Shown in pieces: positions 44,695 through 52,961 of a stretch of 64,000 bases of DNA. Both the position numbers and the translations under genes were made by a program. The notes below the pieces were generated by a model. That model saw only the letters and a program-made list of their open reading frames with translations. It was not told the origin of the DNA and did not search any database. Each line of letters opens with the position of its first letter. Positions within the stretch are counted from its first letter, which is position 1. The stretch comes from Lentzea pudingi (GTDB lineage: Bacteria; Actinomycetota; Actinomycetes; Mycobacteriales; Pseudonocardiaceae). The DNA lies in contig NZ_BMNC01000016.1 of NCBI RefSeq assembly GCF_014646255.1, positions 111,509 to 175,508 on the forward strand, read 5' to 3'.

Positions 44695-45411
44695 TCAGCA
44701 GGTCACTTCGCGGGCGCCGGCCAGGTTGTCGGCGTTGAGGGTCGGCGGGGTGGCAGCGGCGACCTGGCCGCCCTGCTGCTCCGGCTGCTGCTCGGCCCAC
44801 TCCTTGAGCTGGTCGAGCACCTTGCGGGCGTCGCTGTTCGGCTTGACCTCGTCGAACTTCTTGCCGATCGCGATGTCGACGGTGGCGTCCTGGCGGTCGT
44901 CGCGCACGAGCTCCAGGCACGGCTCCAGCAGCGACAGCGTCCTCGCGGCGGCCGCACCGGGCGCGCCGAAGCGCAGCTGGCCGCGGCAGTTCATGTCGCC
45001 CGCCGGGTAGATCGGGTCGTTGCCGGGCTCGGCGGCCTGCTTGAGGCCGAGCTCGGTGAACATCGTCGCCACGGCCTTGGCGTGGTTGCGCTGCGTCGAG
45101 GCGTTCATCGCCTTGAAGTTCACGTCGCCGACCGGCACCGGGTTCGTGCGGTCCAGCGCGTCGTGCTCCAGCACGGTGCCCAGCGCGGGGGGCGGCGGCG
45201 TCGCGGGCGCCGCGGGATCGGCCGGGGCCGACGCCGACGCCGCCACGTTGCCGGGCGCGTTGCACCTGATCGCCGCGTCCACGTCACTCGCGTTGCCGAG
45301 CACCTTCACCCACACGAACACGGAACTGACCAACAGCACCGCGAACAGGACGAGCGCGGGCACGGGCCGACGCCTCTTGTAAGGCGTCAAGCTTCCCGAT
45401 CCGGATCCCAC
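44695..45411 (-). CDS. cei: Cell envelope integrity protein Cei (LytR_C domain)
   Basis: A 238-aa protein: a short basic cytoplasmic tail (TPYKRRRPVP), one membrane anchor (PALVLFAVLLVSSVFVWVKV), a Pro/Ala linker, then a LytR_C-type extracytoplasmic domain (VNFKAMNASTQRNHAKAVATMF-like core, CRGQLRFG). Position between suhB and DUF4193, size and layout match Rv2700 (Cei), needed for envelope integrity and virulence in M. tuberculosis. Cysteines in RCNAP, MNCRG, EPCLE and the C-terminal VTC may form disulphides. Confidence 0.85.
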   Translation of the reverse strand: MGSGSGSLTPYKRRRPVPALVLFAVLLVSSVFVWVKVLGNASDVDAAIRCNAPGNVAASASAPADPAAPATPPPPALGTVLEHDALDRTNPVPVGDVNFKAMNASTQRNHAKAVATMFTELGLKQAAEPGNDPIYPAGDMNCRGQLRFGAPGAAAARTLSLLEPCLELVRDDRQDATVDIAIGKKFDEVKPNSDARKVLDQLKEWAEQQPEQQGGQVAAATPPTLNADNLAGAREVTC

Positions 45412-45833
45412 GTTCGAAGCCCTCCCCGTGATCCGTCCCCTGAGATCAGCCTAGGCCCAACCCGGCTGATGTGCGCCCTGACGGGCGTGACCCGCTGCAC
45501 CGTCCTGATTGCTCACAGTCAGGACGGTACCGGCCCGGCGTCAGGTTGCACGCCGGAGCACGCGTGCTCTCGCACAGGGTATCGGTCCAGCGTAGAAAGG
45601 TTGTGTCACCCGTCCGGTCGGTAAGGGGTAACCCGATGTGGAGGCACTCGGGCAATGAGCTACCCTCTGCGCGCTCCGCACACATTTCGATCAAGCCGAC
45701 GGTCACGTCAAGGGGGTTGGCTTGCCCGCCGGGTGTGGGAGACCTACGTCACCTTGACGTGGGGCACAAATGACGTCGCTGGAGCGTTAACCAGCGACAC
45801 GAACAGTCTCCGTAGACCGCAGGGGTGAAGAAG
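45412..45833. other. 422-bp divergent intergenic region between cei and the DUF4193 gene
   Basis: No credible gene. It holds a 10-bp hairpin (45499-45528: ACCGTCCTGA with TCAGGACGGT, 10-nt loop) and a cluster of ACGTCA half-sites: 45705-45710, an inverted pair 45746-45760 (ACGTCA-CCT-TGACGT) and TGACGT at 45771-45776. These look like a shared control region for both divergent genes; the binding protein is unknown. Confidence 0.5.
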
Positions 45834-46133
45834 ATGGCGACCGACTACGACGCGCCGCGTCGCAGCGAGGCGGACGAACTCGCTGAGGACTCCCTCGAGG
45901 AGTTGAAGGCCCGGCGGAACGAGACGCAGTCCGGCGTCGTCGACGTCGACGAGGACGCGAGCGCGGAGAACTTCGAGCTCCCGGGTGCCGACCTGTCCGG
46001 TGAGGAGCTCACGTTCAAGGTCCTGCCCAAGCAGGCCGACGAGTTCACGTGCTCGAAGTGCTTCCTGGTGCACCACCGCAGCAGGCTCGCCGAGGACAAC
46101 GGCGGCACGTACATCTGCCGCGACTGCGCCTGA
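45834..46133 (+). CDS. DUF4193 zinc-binding protein
   Basis: A 99-aa acidic protein with the canonical start MATDYDAPR and C-terminal CSKCFLVHHRSRL...CRDCA, two CxxC pairs that should bind zinc. GTG 45825 is an alternative start, but ATG 45834 fits the family. Equivalent of Rv2699c. The family is conserved in actinobacteria, is often essential-looking and has no assigned function. Confidence 0.9.
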   Translation: MATDYDAPRRSEADELAEDSLEELKARRNETQSGVVDVDEDASAENFELPGADLSGEELTFKVLPKQADEFTCSKCFLVHHRSRLAEDNGGTYICRDCA

Positions 46134-46162
46134 TCAGCATCAGCACCAGTCCGCCGGAGAAA

Positions 46163-46197
46163 AACTGGGCGCTCACCCTCACGGGTGGCGCCCAGTT
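46163..46197. terminator. Bidirectional terminator, strong on the minus strand
   Basis: AACTGGGCGC-T-CACCC (from 46163) pairs with GGGTG-GCGCCCAGTT (to 46197), a 15-bp stem with one bulged T and loop TCAC. The minus strand continues with TTTTTC, so it should terminate the DUF3093 gene well; it also lies 29 bp after the DUF4193 stop. Confidence 0.75.
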
Positions 46198-46204
46198 GTG
46201 TTTC

Positions 46205-46666
46205 TCACGACTTGATCGCGGCGGCGAGCTCCTCGGGGTGCCGCGTGCTGATCACCCAGTACGGCGTCGGGTCATCCGGGTCGGTCACGTGCACCCGCAC
46301 GAGCGGCTTGACCCAGCCCCGGTGCACGACGAACGCGGCGGGGTCGAGGTCGCGGCCCATGGTCCGGCGGCGGTCCTCGGGGGCGATGATCTCGACGGCG
46401 CCCAGCAGCTCCAGCGGGATGTGCGCGTCACCCGCGCGCAGCTCGCCGCCGGCGACCTCCACCTTCGTGGAGCCCATCTTCGCGATCAGCGCGACCGTCA
46501 GCGGCAGCAGGATCACGTACGGCAGCCACGAGCGGACGCCGGGGAAGCCCATGTGCACCTCGGCGGCCAGCAGCGCGGCCGCTAGCAGCGGCAGCGGCCA
46601 GATCCACCACGTCACGTACAGGCGTTCGCGGAAGGTCGTAGTGGCGGTCACGGCAGTCTCACTCAC
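46205..46666 (-). CDS. DUF3093 membrane protein
   Basis: A 153-aa protein starting at GTG 46666 (SETAVTATTTFRERLYV). Two adjacent membrane segments (about residues 19-60) precede a soluble C-terminal domain with PHLELLGAVEII-like and ISTRHPEELAAAI. The frame is open upstream to 47188 only as a shadow of dut. Equivalent of Rv2698. The start lies 24 bp from dut on the other strand, with a leaderless-type promoter. Confidence 0.85.
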   Translation of the reverse strand: MSETAVTATTTFRERLYVTWWIWPLPLLAAALLAAEVHMGFPGVRSWLPYVILLPLTVALIAKMGSTKVEVAGGELRAGDAHIPLELLGAVEIIAPEDRRRTMGRDLDPAAFVVHRGWVKPLVRVHVTDPDDPTPYWVISTRHPEELAAAIKS

Positions 46667-46690
46667 GTCGTCAGGGTAATCTCGGCCGCC
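46667..46690. promoter_or_regulatory. 24-bp divergent promoter region with overlapping -10 elements
   Basis: Plus strand: TAATCT (46677-46682), eight bases before dut GTG 46691. Minus strand: TACCCT (46678-46673), six bases before DUF3093 GTG 46666. The two hexamers overlap by two bases, and neither gene has a ribosome-binding site. Their -35 regions must lie within the opposite coding sequence. Confidence 0.6.
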
Positions 46691-47164
46691 GTGTCCAGCG
46701 TCGAGGTGTTGCTGACCCGGCTCGATCCGGGGGTTCCCGTGCCCGCCTACGCCCGCTACGGCGACGCGGGGGCGGATCTGGTCACCACGTCGGACGTGGT
46801 CATTCCACCAGGAGAGCGCGCCGTCGTCGGCACCGGTGTCGCCATCGCGCTGCCGGAGGGGTTCGCGGGCTTCGTCCACCCGAGGTCGGGACTGGCCGCG
46901 CGGGTCGGGCTGAGCGTCGTGAACACACCCGGCACGATCGACTCCGGCTACCGCGGTGAGATCCGCGTTTGCCTCGTGAACCATGATCTCCGGGAGCCGA
47001 TCGCGCTGTCGCGTGGCGACCGGATCGCCCAGCTCGTCGTGCAACGCGTCGAGCACGCGGTGTTCCGCGAGGTCACCGAGTTGCCGGAAACGGAACGCGG
47101 TGCGGCAGGCTATGGCTCGACCGGCGGGCACGTGGTGCTCGCCCGGATGAAGGCGGAGGGGTAG
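46691..47164 (+). CDS. dut: Deoxyuridine 5'-triphosphate nucleotidohydrolase
   Basis: A 157-aa trimeric dUTPase converting dUTP to dUMP and pyrophosphate, keeping uracil out of DNA. All five motifs are visible: YGDAGADL (1), PRSGLA (2), NTPGTIDSGYRGEI with the catalytic Asp (3), RGDRIAQLVVQ (4) and RGAAGYGSTGGH (5, where RGxGGFGSTG is usual). It starts a plus-strand run with DUF3710 four bases later. Confidence 0.95.
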   Translation: MSSVEVLLTRLDPGVPVPAYARYGDAGADLVTTSDVVIPPGERAVVGTGVAIALPEGFAGFVHPRSGLAARVGLSVVNTPGTIDSGYRGEIRVCLVNHDLREPIALSRGDRIAQLVVQRVEHAVFREVTELPETERGAAGYGSTGGHVVLARMKAEG

Positions 47165-47168
47165 GGGC

Positions 47169-47783
47169 ATGTTCGGAAGGCGCCGCAAGCGCGGTCGTCA
47201 CTCCTCGGGGGCGGTCGAGACCGGTCCCGAGCACGACGAGGTCTTCGACGACGTCGACGGCCCGTGGGACTCGACGGTCGCGCCCCAGGACGGCGTGGAG
47301 CGGCTCGACCTGGGATCGGTGCTGCTGCCGATGCCGGACGAGGCCCAGCTGCAGGTCGAGATGGACCAGCAGGACGGCTCCGTGCGCGCCGTGCACGTCC
47401 TCACGTCCGTTGGTCAGCTCACGGTCAGCGCGTTCGCCGCGCCGAAGTCGGGCGGCCTGTGGCGCGAGGTGGGTGCCGAGCTGATCGACGGCCTCAAGGA
47501 GGACGGCGCCCGCATCAACCGCGAGAACGGCGAGTGGGGTGAGGAGATCACCGCGCGCAACCAGGGCGTGCAGATCCTCTTCATCGGCGTCGACGGCCCG
47601 CGCTGGATGTTGCGCGGTGTCGCGGCGGGCCCCGAGGAGCACTTCGAGCAGAACTCGCAGGCACTGCGGGAGATGCTGCGCGGCACCGTGGTCGTGCGCG
47701 GCGAGCAGCCGATGCCGCCCCGCACCCCGCTGCCGGTCGAACTGCCCGAAGCGATCGCCCGGCACATCCAGCAGCAGGGCTAA
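47169..47783 (+). CDS. DUF3710 protein
   Basis: A 204-aa soluble protein beginning FGRRRKRGRHSS, with the DUF3710 core RLDLGSVLLPMPDEAQLQVEM, SAFAAPKSGGLW, GPRWMLRGVAAG and REMLRGTVVVRG. It follows dut by 4 bp, as Rv2696c follows Rv2697c. It has no signal or membrane segment. Function unknown. Its 3' end overlaps the convergent hydrolase gene by 4 nt. Confidence 0.9.
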   Translation: MFGRRRKRGRHSSGAVETGPEHDEVFDDVDGPWDSTVAPQDGVERLDLGSVLLPMPDEAQLQVEMDQQDGSVRAVHVLTSVGQLTVSAFAAPKSGGLWREVGAELIDGLKEDGARINRENGEWGEEITARNQGVQILFIGVDGPRWMLRGVAAGPEEHFEQNSQALREMLRGTVVVRGEQPMPPRTPLPVELPEAIARHIQQQG

Positions 47784-48436
47784 CGAGCCCGCTGCCACGC
47801 CTGCACCGCACGCCCCAGAGCGTGCGGGTAGGCGTCGAGCGTGATGGTCTCGAGCACGGCCCGCGGCATCGCGTCCGCCCACTGCCTGGCGATCTCGATC
47901 GGGTGCACCGGATCGTCGGTGCACCCGACGATTCCCGTTGGCACGTCGAGGGTCTCGAGCTCGTCGAGGGTCGGCGCCGCGGACTCCGACGCCTCTTCGA
48001 GGTGGGGGGCCAGCAGGTCGCCGTAGCCGTGCCAGGCCCGCTTCAGCTCGTCGTGCAACCAGCCGGTCGTGCCGGCGATCGCGGCGTCGATGCCTTGGTC
48101 CGCAACGATCTCCGCGCTGGCCTTGGCAGCCAGTGCGGCGGGTGCGTCGTCCGGCGCACCGGTCCAGGCGGGCAGGGCGAGCACGAGGCCCGCGCACCTG
48201 CCCGGGTTCCGCACGGCCCACCGCGCGGCGACGTGCGCGCCGAGCGAGACGCCGCCGACCACGATCGGGTGGCCTGTCCAGGCGCTGTCGAGGGCCGCCA
48301 GCCGTTCACCCAGCGTGCGCACGCGTGGAGCGTCAACAATGGCGCCCACCTGCGACAACGGGTCGGTGAACACAGAACGGACGAAAACCTCATCCGAGGC
48401 GGTTCCGGGCAGCAGCAGCACGCTCTGAGCAGGCAC
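47780..48436 (-). CDS. Alpha/beta-hydrolase
   Basis: A 218-aa hydrolase: LLLPGTASDE oxyanion segment, nucleophile elbow GGVSLGA (GxSxG, about residues 61-67), acid region TDDPVH and the catalytic histidine in DAYPHALGR near the C-terminus. The same position as Rv2695. The substrate is unknown and there is no lid-like insertion pointing to a lipase. Divergent from the OB-fold gene. Confidence 0.85.
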   Translation of the reverse strand: MPAQSVLLLPGTASDEVFVRSVFTDPLSQVGAIVDAPRVRTLGERLAALDSAWTGHPIVVGGVSLGAHVAARWAVRNPGRCAGLVLALPAWTGAPDDAPAALAAKASAEIVADQGIDAAIAGTTGWLHDELKRAWHGYGDLLAPHLEEASESAAPTLDELETLDVPTGIVGCTDDPVHPIEIARQWADAMPRAVLETITLDAYPHALGRAVQAWQRAR

Positions 48437-48520
48437 GCCCGAGATTGTCGGTCCTCGTGCGTACCCTCACTGTCAGACGGTCCACACCACGGGGCCACCT
48501 GAGCAATGCAGGAGTCGGGG

Positions 48521-48886
48521 ATGAGCGGCTATTGGCGCCGCTTGGTGCGTCGCTTGACCAGCGACGTCACCGAGCTCGACGCGGACGACCTGTCGCGAAA
48601 AGCGGAGGCCGTCGGCGCGGTGAAGGCCTGCGACTGCAAGTCCGGTGAGGAGGTCACGGTCCTCGGAAGGCTCCGCAGTGTGGAGCTCTGCCCGCGGGAC
48701 GCGGCGGCCACCCTGGAAGCTGAGCTCTACGACGGCACCGAGGGCGTCACCCTCGTCTGGCTCGGCCGCCGTCGCATCGCGGGAATCGAGCCTGGTCGGA
48801 CGATCAAGGCCCGAGGCCGCATCGCCGTGCGCGACGGGCGCAAGGTGCTCTACAACCCCTATTACGAGTTGCAGAACGCTTCATGA
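48521..48886 (+). CDS. OB-fold nucleic-acid-binding protein
   Basis: A 121-aa protein with the OB-fold pattern EEVTVLGRLRSVELCP, ELYDGTEGVTLVWLGRRRIAGI and KARGRIAVRDGRKVLYNPYYELQ. ATG 48521 has GGAG about six bases upstream; ATG 48506 is an alternative. The equivalent of Rv2694c. Its stop overlaps the DUF3159 start (ATGA). It may bind tRNA or ssDNA, but no partner is indicated. Confidence 0.85.
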   Translation: MSGYWRRLVRRLTSDVTELDADDLSRKAEAVGAVKACDCKSGEEVTVLGRLRSVELCPRDAAATLEAELYDGTEGVTLVWLGRRRIAGIEPGRTIKARGRIAVRDGRKVLYNPYYELQNAS

Positions 48887-49653
48887 CCTCAGTCAAGACC
48901 GAAGAAAAGCAGCCCACCGTCCTCGAGCAGATGGGCGGCGTGAGCGGAATGCTCTACTCGTCGCTGCCCGTCCTCGTCTTCGTGATCGTCAACTTCACGA
49001 CCAAGAACCTGATGGCCGCGATCATCAGCTCCCTCGCCGCCGCCGTCGTCATCGGCGTCGTCCTGGCCATGCGCAAGGGAACGATCCAACCCGCGATCTC
49101 CGCCGTGCTCGGCGTGGGTGTGGCGGCGTTCATCGCCTACAAGACAGGCGAGGCCAAGGGTTTCTTCCTCTTCGGCATCTGGCAGAGCGTGGTGTACGGC
49201 AGCGCGTTCCTGCTGTCGATCATCGTGCGCTGGCCGCTCGCCGGCGTGCTCTGGACGTTCCTCAACGGCAGAGACCGCTCCTGGCGCGACGACAAGGCCT
49301 CGGTCCGCGACTACGACATCGCGACCTTCGTGTGGGCCCTGGTGTTCTTCGCCCGCTTCGCGGTCCAGCGCTGGCTCTACGACGAGGACCAGGTCGGCTG
49401 GCTCGCCGTCGCCCGCCTCGGCATGGGCTACCCGCTGATGGCCGTCGCGCTCCTCGCCACGGTCTGGGCGGTCCGCCGCGCGGACAAGCGCCTCAAGGCG
49501 GCGGAAGAGGCTGCCGAGGCCAAGGCCGCGGCAGCCGTCGAAGCGGAGACCGAGGCCGTGCTCACCCGCACCGCCGACGACCTGCTCACCCCGGACATGG
49601 ACGAGCTCAAGCGCGTCGTCGACGCCGAGTCCCGCGACAAGTCCAGAGACTGA
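48883..49653 (+). CDS. DUF3159 membrane protein
   Basis: A 256-aa integral membrane protein with about five or six hydrophobic segments (for example SLPVLVFVIVNFTT, AAVVIGVVLAMRKG, YGSAFLLSIIVRWPL, ARLGMGYPLMAVALL) and a charged C-terminal tail. TVLEQMGGVSGMLYSSLP and GRDRSWRDDKASVRDYD are family blocks. Equivalent of Rv2693c. Function unknown; coupled to the OB-fold gene. Confidence 0.88.
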   Translation: MTSVKTEEKQPTVLEQMGGVSGMLYSSLPVLVFVIVNFTTKNLMAAIISSLAAAVVIGVVLAMRKGTIQPAISAVLGVGVAAFIAYKTGEAKGFFLFGIWQSVVYGSAFLLSIIVRWPLAGVLWTFLNGRDRSWRDDKASVRDYDIATFVWALVFFARFAVQRWLYDEDQVGWLAVARLGMGYPLMAVALLATVWAVRRADKRLKAAEEAAEAKAAAAVEAETEAVLTRTADDLLTPDMDELKRVVDAESRDKSRD

Positions 49654-49665
49654 CCGTTCCACCGC

Positions 49666-49706
49666 ACGGCCGACGCGATTCCAGTGCACCTGGGGGCGTC
49701 GGCCGT
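49666..49706 (+). terminator. Terminator after the DUF3159 gene
   Basis: ACGGCCGACGC (49666-49676) pairs perfectly with GCGTCGGCCGT (49696-49706), an 11-bp stem with a 19-nt loop, 13 bases after the stop. Confidence 0.65.
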
Positions 49707-49822
49707 TGTGCGTTGCCCGGAACTCTGGGAGATGCGTTGTCACCGCCGAGTCGCTCCAGCCGGGCCGTGACCTCGTCCGCGAGCCGGGCCTCTCCCACCC
49801 GGCCAGGGTGCCGAAGGTCGAT

Positions 49823-52372
49823 TCACGCGCCGTGGCCGAACAACGCGCGCAAGCCGTCCCGTCCCGTCACACCCACCGCCGCGTACGTCGTGTGCAGGTG
49901 GTTGTCCACGGTGCGTTTGGCGATCGCCAGCCGTTCAGCGATCTCCACGTTGGTCAGTCCGGCCACAGCCAGGCGCGCGATTTCCAGCTGACGCGGAGTC
50001 AACGCGATGAGTGTGCTCGTCACCACCAGACCGGGTGTGGTCGCGCCGTCGAACGACTCCGCGAGTGCCGACGCCTGCCGCTCCAGCCGATCCGCGTCAC
50101 GAGGCCGGTCGTGCAACCGCGACAGCCTGCTGGCCTCCGCGAGCGCCTCGGCCGCGTACAACGTCGCACCGCACGCCGTGAACGCCGTCGCCACCTCCTC
50201 CAGTCCCGCCGGGTCACGCAACGCGCGCGCCTGGGCGTGCGAGGCGTACGCGGTCGTGAGCGGATCCTTGCGCGACTTCGCGAGCTCCAGCAGACGAGGC
50301 GAGGTGTCCGCGCCGAACCGTGCGGCGTCGTGCAGCGACACGATCTCCTCAGAGTTCGCGCCGTGCGCACGAGCCAGGGCTGCGTTGTCGAGAGCGGTCC
50401 GCATCGCCTCGTTGACGCGTCCAGCTCCTGCGAGCACCCACGACCGTGCGGCTCCCACGGCGAACTGCGTGATGCGCCATGCGGGCCGCCACCCGGCTTC
50501 GGCCCGGGCCAGGGCGCGGAACGCACGATCTGACTGCCCCCGCAACGCCGCCCCGGCCGCGAACTCGGCCAGCAGCAGCACGTCCCACATCATCGGCGGC
50601 GTGGACGGGTCCGGCACGCCCTCGGCCGTGATCCGCACGGCATCCGCGGCCTTCCCGCGCAACCGCGCGCTCTGGCTCAACAGCACCCGCAGCGGTACCT
50701 GCGTGACCGGCCAGCGGTCCTCCTCGATCACCTCGGCCAGCGCCCGCGCTGCCCGCGTCTCCGCACCCACCAGGTCGCCGCACCGCAGCATGCTCTCGTT
50801 GCGCACACGCTGAGCCCCGCTCGTCAACGACGGAAACTGCCCCGCCGCCATCAGCACGGCCTGATGGTTGTCCTCGATCCGTGCGATGGCCTCGGGGTAG
50901 CGGCCCGCGAACTGGTCCGCGAGCGCCAGCACCTGCCGTCCTGCGGTCTCCGCCCAGCCGACCTCCGCGAGCAGCAGTTCACCGCCGAGCCGCGCGAATC
51001 CCAACGGCGAGGCCTCCAGCGCGAACGTCAACGCGAAGTACAGCACCGCCTGTTCCAACTCCGCCGGCAACTCCCGAGCGGTCACGAGATCGAGCACGGC
51101 CACGGCGGCGTCCTCGTCACCGAGGCCGAAGAACAGGTTGAACGCGCGCGTACAACCGACCTGGACCATCGTCAGCACGTCGCCGCCCGCCGCCAAGGTC
51201 TCGGCGAGCACCTCCTCGGCCTCCACGTGCTGACGTTGGTACATCAGCACAAGTCCCAGTACGAGCCCCACGCGCGATGTCGCCCCACGGGCCACGGCAG
51301 CGCGCGAGAGACGTTCGGCGAACTCCCAGTCCTGTGCGGACAACGCCTGCTCGGCGGCTCGTGCCAGCACGTCCGGAGACCCGGCCGTCCCGCTGTCGAG
51401 CCGCCACGCCGCGACCCGCATCGCGGCACCGGGCCGATCCAACGCGCCCTCCGCTTCCAGCCGATCGGCCAACGCGCGGCGATGAGCCTGCGCGCGCAAC
51501 GTCGGACATGTCGCCCGCAGGCGCGCGCTGTAAAGCGGATGAGCAACGCGCGCGCGTCCGTCGTCACCGACGCACGCGAACCCCATGTCCACGAGGTCCT
51601 GCGGCACGGGCATCAACGACGATTCGAGCGGTTCGCCGTACGCGAGCAGCTCCAGTGCCCGCCGCTGCGGCTCCGCGAGCCGCTCCAGCGTCATGTCCAC
51701 GAGCTCGGCCAACCGCCCGGGCAGCTCCAGCGGCCCGCTCCAGTTCCACCCGCCCACGGTCTCGGTCAACGCGCCGCAGTGCCGGCCCACCGCCACGAGT
51801 TCCTTGATGTACAGCGGGTTTCCTCGGCCGTTCGCCCACGCCAGGTGCCGCGTCGAGGCATCGGCCGGTCCGCCCAGAGCCACCGCCAGCACCGTGTCCG
51901 CGCGCTCCCGATCCAGCGCGTCGACCCCGACGACGGTCAGCCCCTCCATGCCCCACCCAGGCCGTGCGGTGCACATGACCCGCATCAGCCTGTGTCGCAC
52001 AAGGTGCTGCAACACCAACAACGACGCGTCATCGAGCAGATGCGCGTCATCGACGGACAACACTCGCCGTCCGCCACGAGAGAGATGCTCGGCGACAGCG
52101 CGCACGGACGACGACGGCAGGATCGATCTCTGCGAGGCAGGCAGACCGGTGGGAACGAGTGGCGCGATCGCGCCGAAAGGAATTCGGGAGGTGGCGACCG
52201 TGGCGCAACAACGCACCACCGGATGCGGCACGGCGGTGAGCGCCTCGATAGCCAGCCGTGTCTTCCCCACGCCCGGAGGACCGGAGAGCAACACCGCACC
52301 GTCCACGGCCAACGCCCTCAGCGCGGTCCGCAGCTCTCCCTCGCGCCCGACCAGGGGCAGCGGATCGCTCAC
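49823..52372 (-). CDS. Large LuxR-family ATP-binding regulator (LAL type)
   Basis: An 849-aa regulator. An N-terminal STAND-like ATPase has Walker A SGPPGVGKT (about residues 31-39) and Walker B VLSVDDAHLL. A long helical, TPR-like middle (Ala/Leu/Glu-rich) follows, then a C-terminal LuxR helix-turn-helix (LTPRQLEIARLAVAGLTNVEIAERL). LALs often activate antibiotic or secretion pathways. It breaks the usual DUF3159-trk order and is divergent (89 bp) from the secreted lectin gene, its most likely target. Confidence 0.9.
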   Translation of the reverse strand: MSDPLPLVGREGELRTALRALAVDGAVLLSGPPGVGKTRLAIEALTAVPHPVVRCCATVATSRIPFGAIAPLVPTGLPASQRSILPSSSVRAVAEHLSRGGRRVLSVDDAHLLDDASLLVLQHLVRHRLMRVMCTARPGWGMEGLTVVGVDALDRERADTVLAVALGGPADASTRHLAWANGRGNPLYIKELVAVGRHCGALTETVGGWNWSGPLELPGRLAELVDMTLERLAEPQRRALELLAYGEPLESSLMPVPQDLVDMGFACVGDDGRARVAHPLYSARLRATCPTLRAQAHRRALADRLEAEGALDRPGAAMRVAAWRLDSGTAGSPDVLARAAEQALSAQDWEFAERLSRAAVARGATSRVGLVLGLVLMYQRQHVEAEEVLAETLAAGGDVLTMVQVGCTRAFNLFFGLGDEDAAVAVLDLVTARELPAELEQAVLYFALTFALEASPLGFARLGGELLLAEVGWAETAGRQVLALADQFAGRYPEAIARIEDNHQAVLMAAGQFPSLTSGAQRVRNESMLRCGDLVGAETRAARALAEVIEEDRWPVTQVPLRVLLSQSARLRGKAADAVRITAEGVPDPSTPPMMWDVLLLAEFAAGAALRGQSDRAFRALARAEAGWRPAWRITQFAVGAARSWVLAGAGRVNEAMRTALDNAALARAHGANSEEIVSLHDAARFGADTSPRLLELAKSRKDPLTTAYASHAQARALRDPAGLEEVATAFTACGATLYAAEALAEASRLSRLHDRPRDADRLERQASALAESFDGATTPGLVVTSTLIALTPRQLEIARLAVAGLTNVEIAERLAIAKRTVDNHLHTTYAAVGVTGRDGLRALFGHGA

Positions 52373-52461
52373 AGCTGGTAAGTGCTCGCCTCCGCTGCGC
52401 AGATACGGGACCGGCCGAGCCTGCCGTGTATCAGAACGTCGGCGACAGGCGTCGGATGTCC

Positions 52462-52956
52462 ATGAACCTTTTCAAGCGCAAGACAGCGGTATTGGCAGCA
52501 CTGGTCCTCGTCGCCGGCGGCGTCCTCGTCACGTCCTCCGTGGCGCAGGCGCAGAACACCATCTACGTCCAGTCGAAGTTCAACGGCCGGTGCATGACCG
52601 CCTCGACCGGGCAGAACGGCGCCGGGGTGATCATGGTCGACTGCCAGAACGCCCTCACCCAGCGCTGGTACTGGGACGGGCTGAAGCTGCGCAACGCGGA
52701 CGGCGGCCGATGCCTCACCGCGGCCTGGGGCAACGGTGACAACGGCGCGCACCTGCAGCTGTTCGACTGCCAGCCGGGCAGCCACGCCTTCCAGATGTTC
52801 TACCGGCCCGCCTCCCGGCCCGAGGAGGTCGGGAGGATCCGGTCGTTCCTCGGCGGCAACAGATGCGTCGAGATCGCGGGCGCCAACTGGTGGCAGGGCG
52901 CCTCCGTGCAACTGTGGGACTGCCACGGAGGCGGCAACCAGTACTGGTGGGCCTGA
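52462..52956 (+). CDS. Secreted ricin-type beta-trefoil lectin
   Basis: A 164-aa protein. Signal peptide MNLFKRKTAVLAALVLVAGG with cleavage expected after VAQA (about residue 30). The mature part is a beta-trefoil with repeats ending in QRW, FQM and QYW (QxW-type), and cysteine pairs GRCMTA/VDCQ, GRCLTA/FDCQ and NRCVEI/WDCH. Such domains bind galactose or other sugars. There is no catalytic domain. ATG 52456 is an alternative start. It may be controlled by the adjacent LuxR protein. Confidence 0.85.
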   Translation: MNLFKRKTAVLAALVLVAGGVLVTSSVAQAQNTIYVQSKFNGRCMTASTGQNGAGVIMVDCQNALTQRWYWDGLKLRNADGGRCLTAAWGNGDNGAHLQLFDCQPGSHAFQMFYRPASRPEEVGRIRSFLGGNRCVEIAGANWWQGASVQLWDCHGGGNQYWWA

Positions 52957-52961
52957 GTGCC

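Noticed and set aside
45446..45706. An 86-codon minus-strand frame upstream of the DUF4193 gene
   Set aside because: It crosses the hairpin and regulatory half-sites, has no ribosome-binding site, and its composition does not resemble a protein family.
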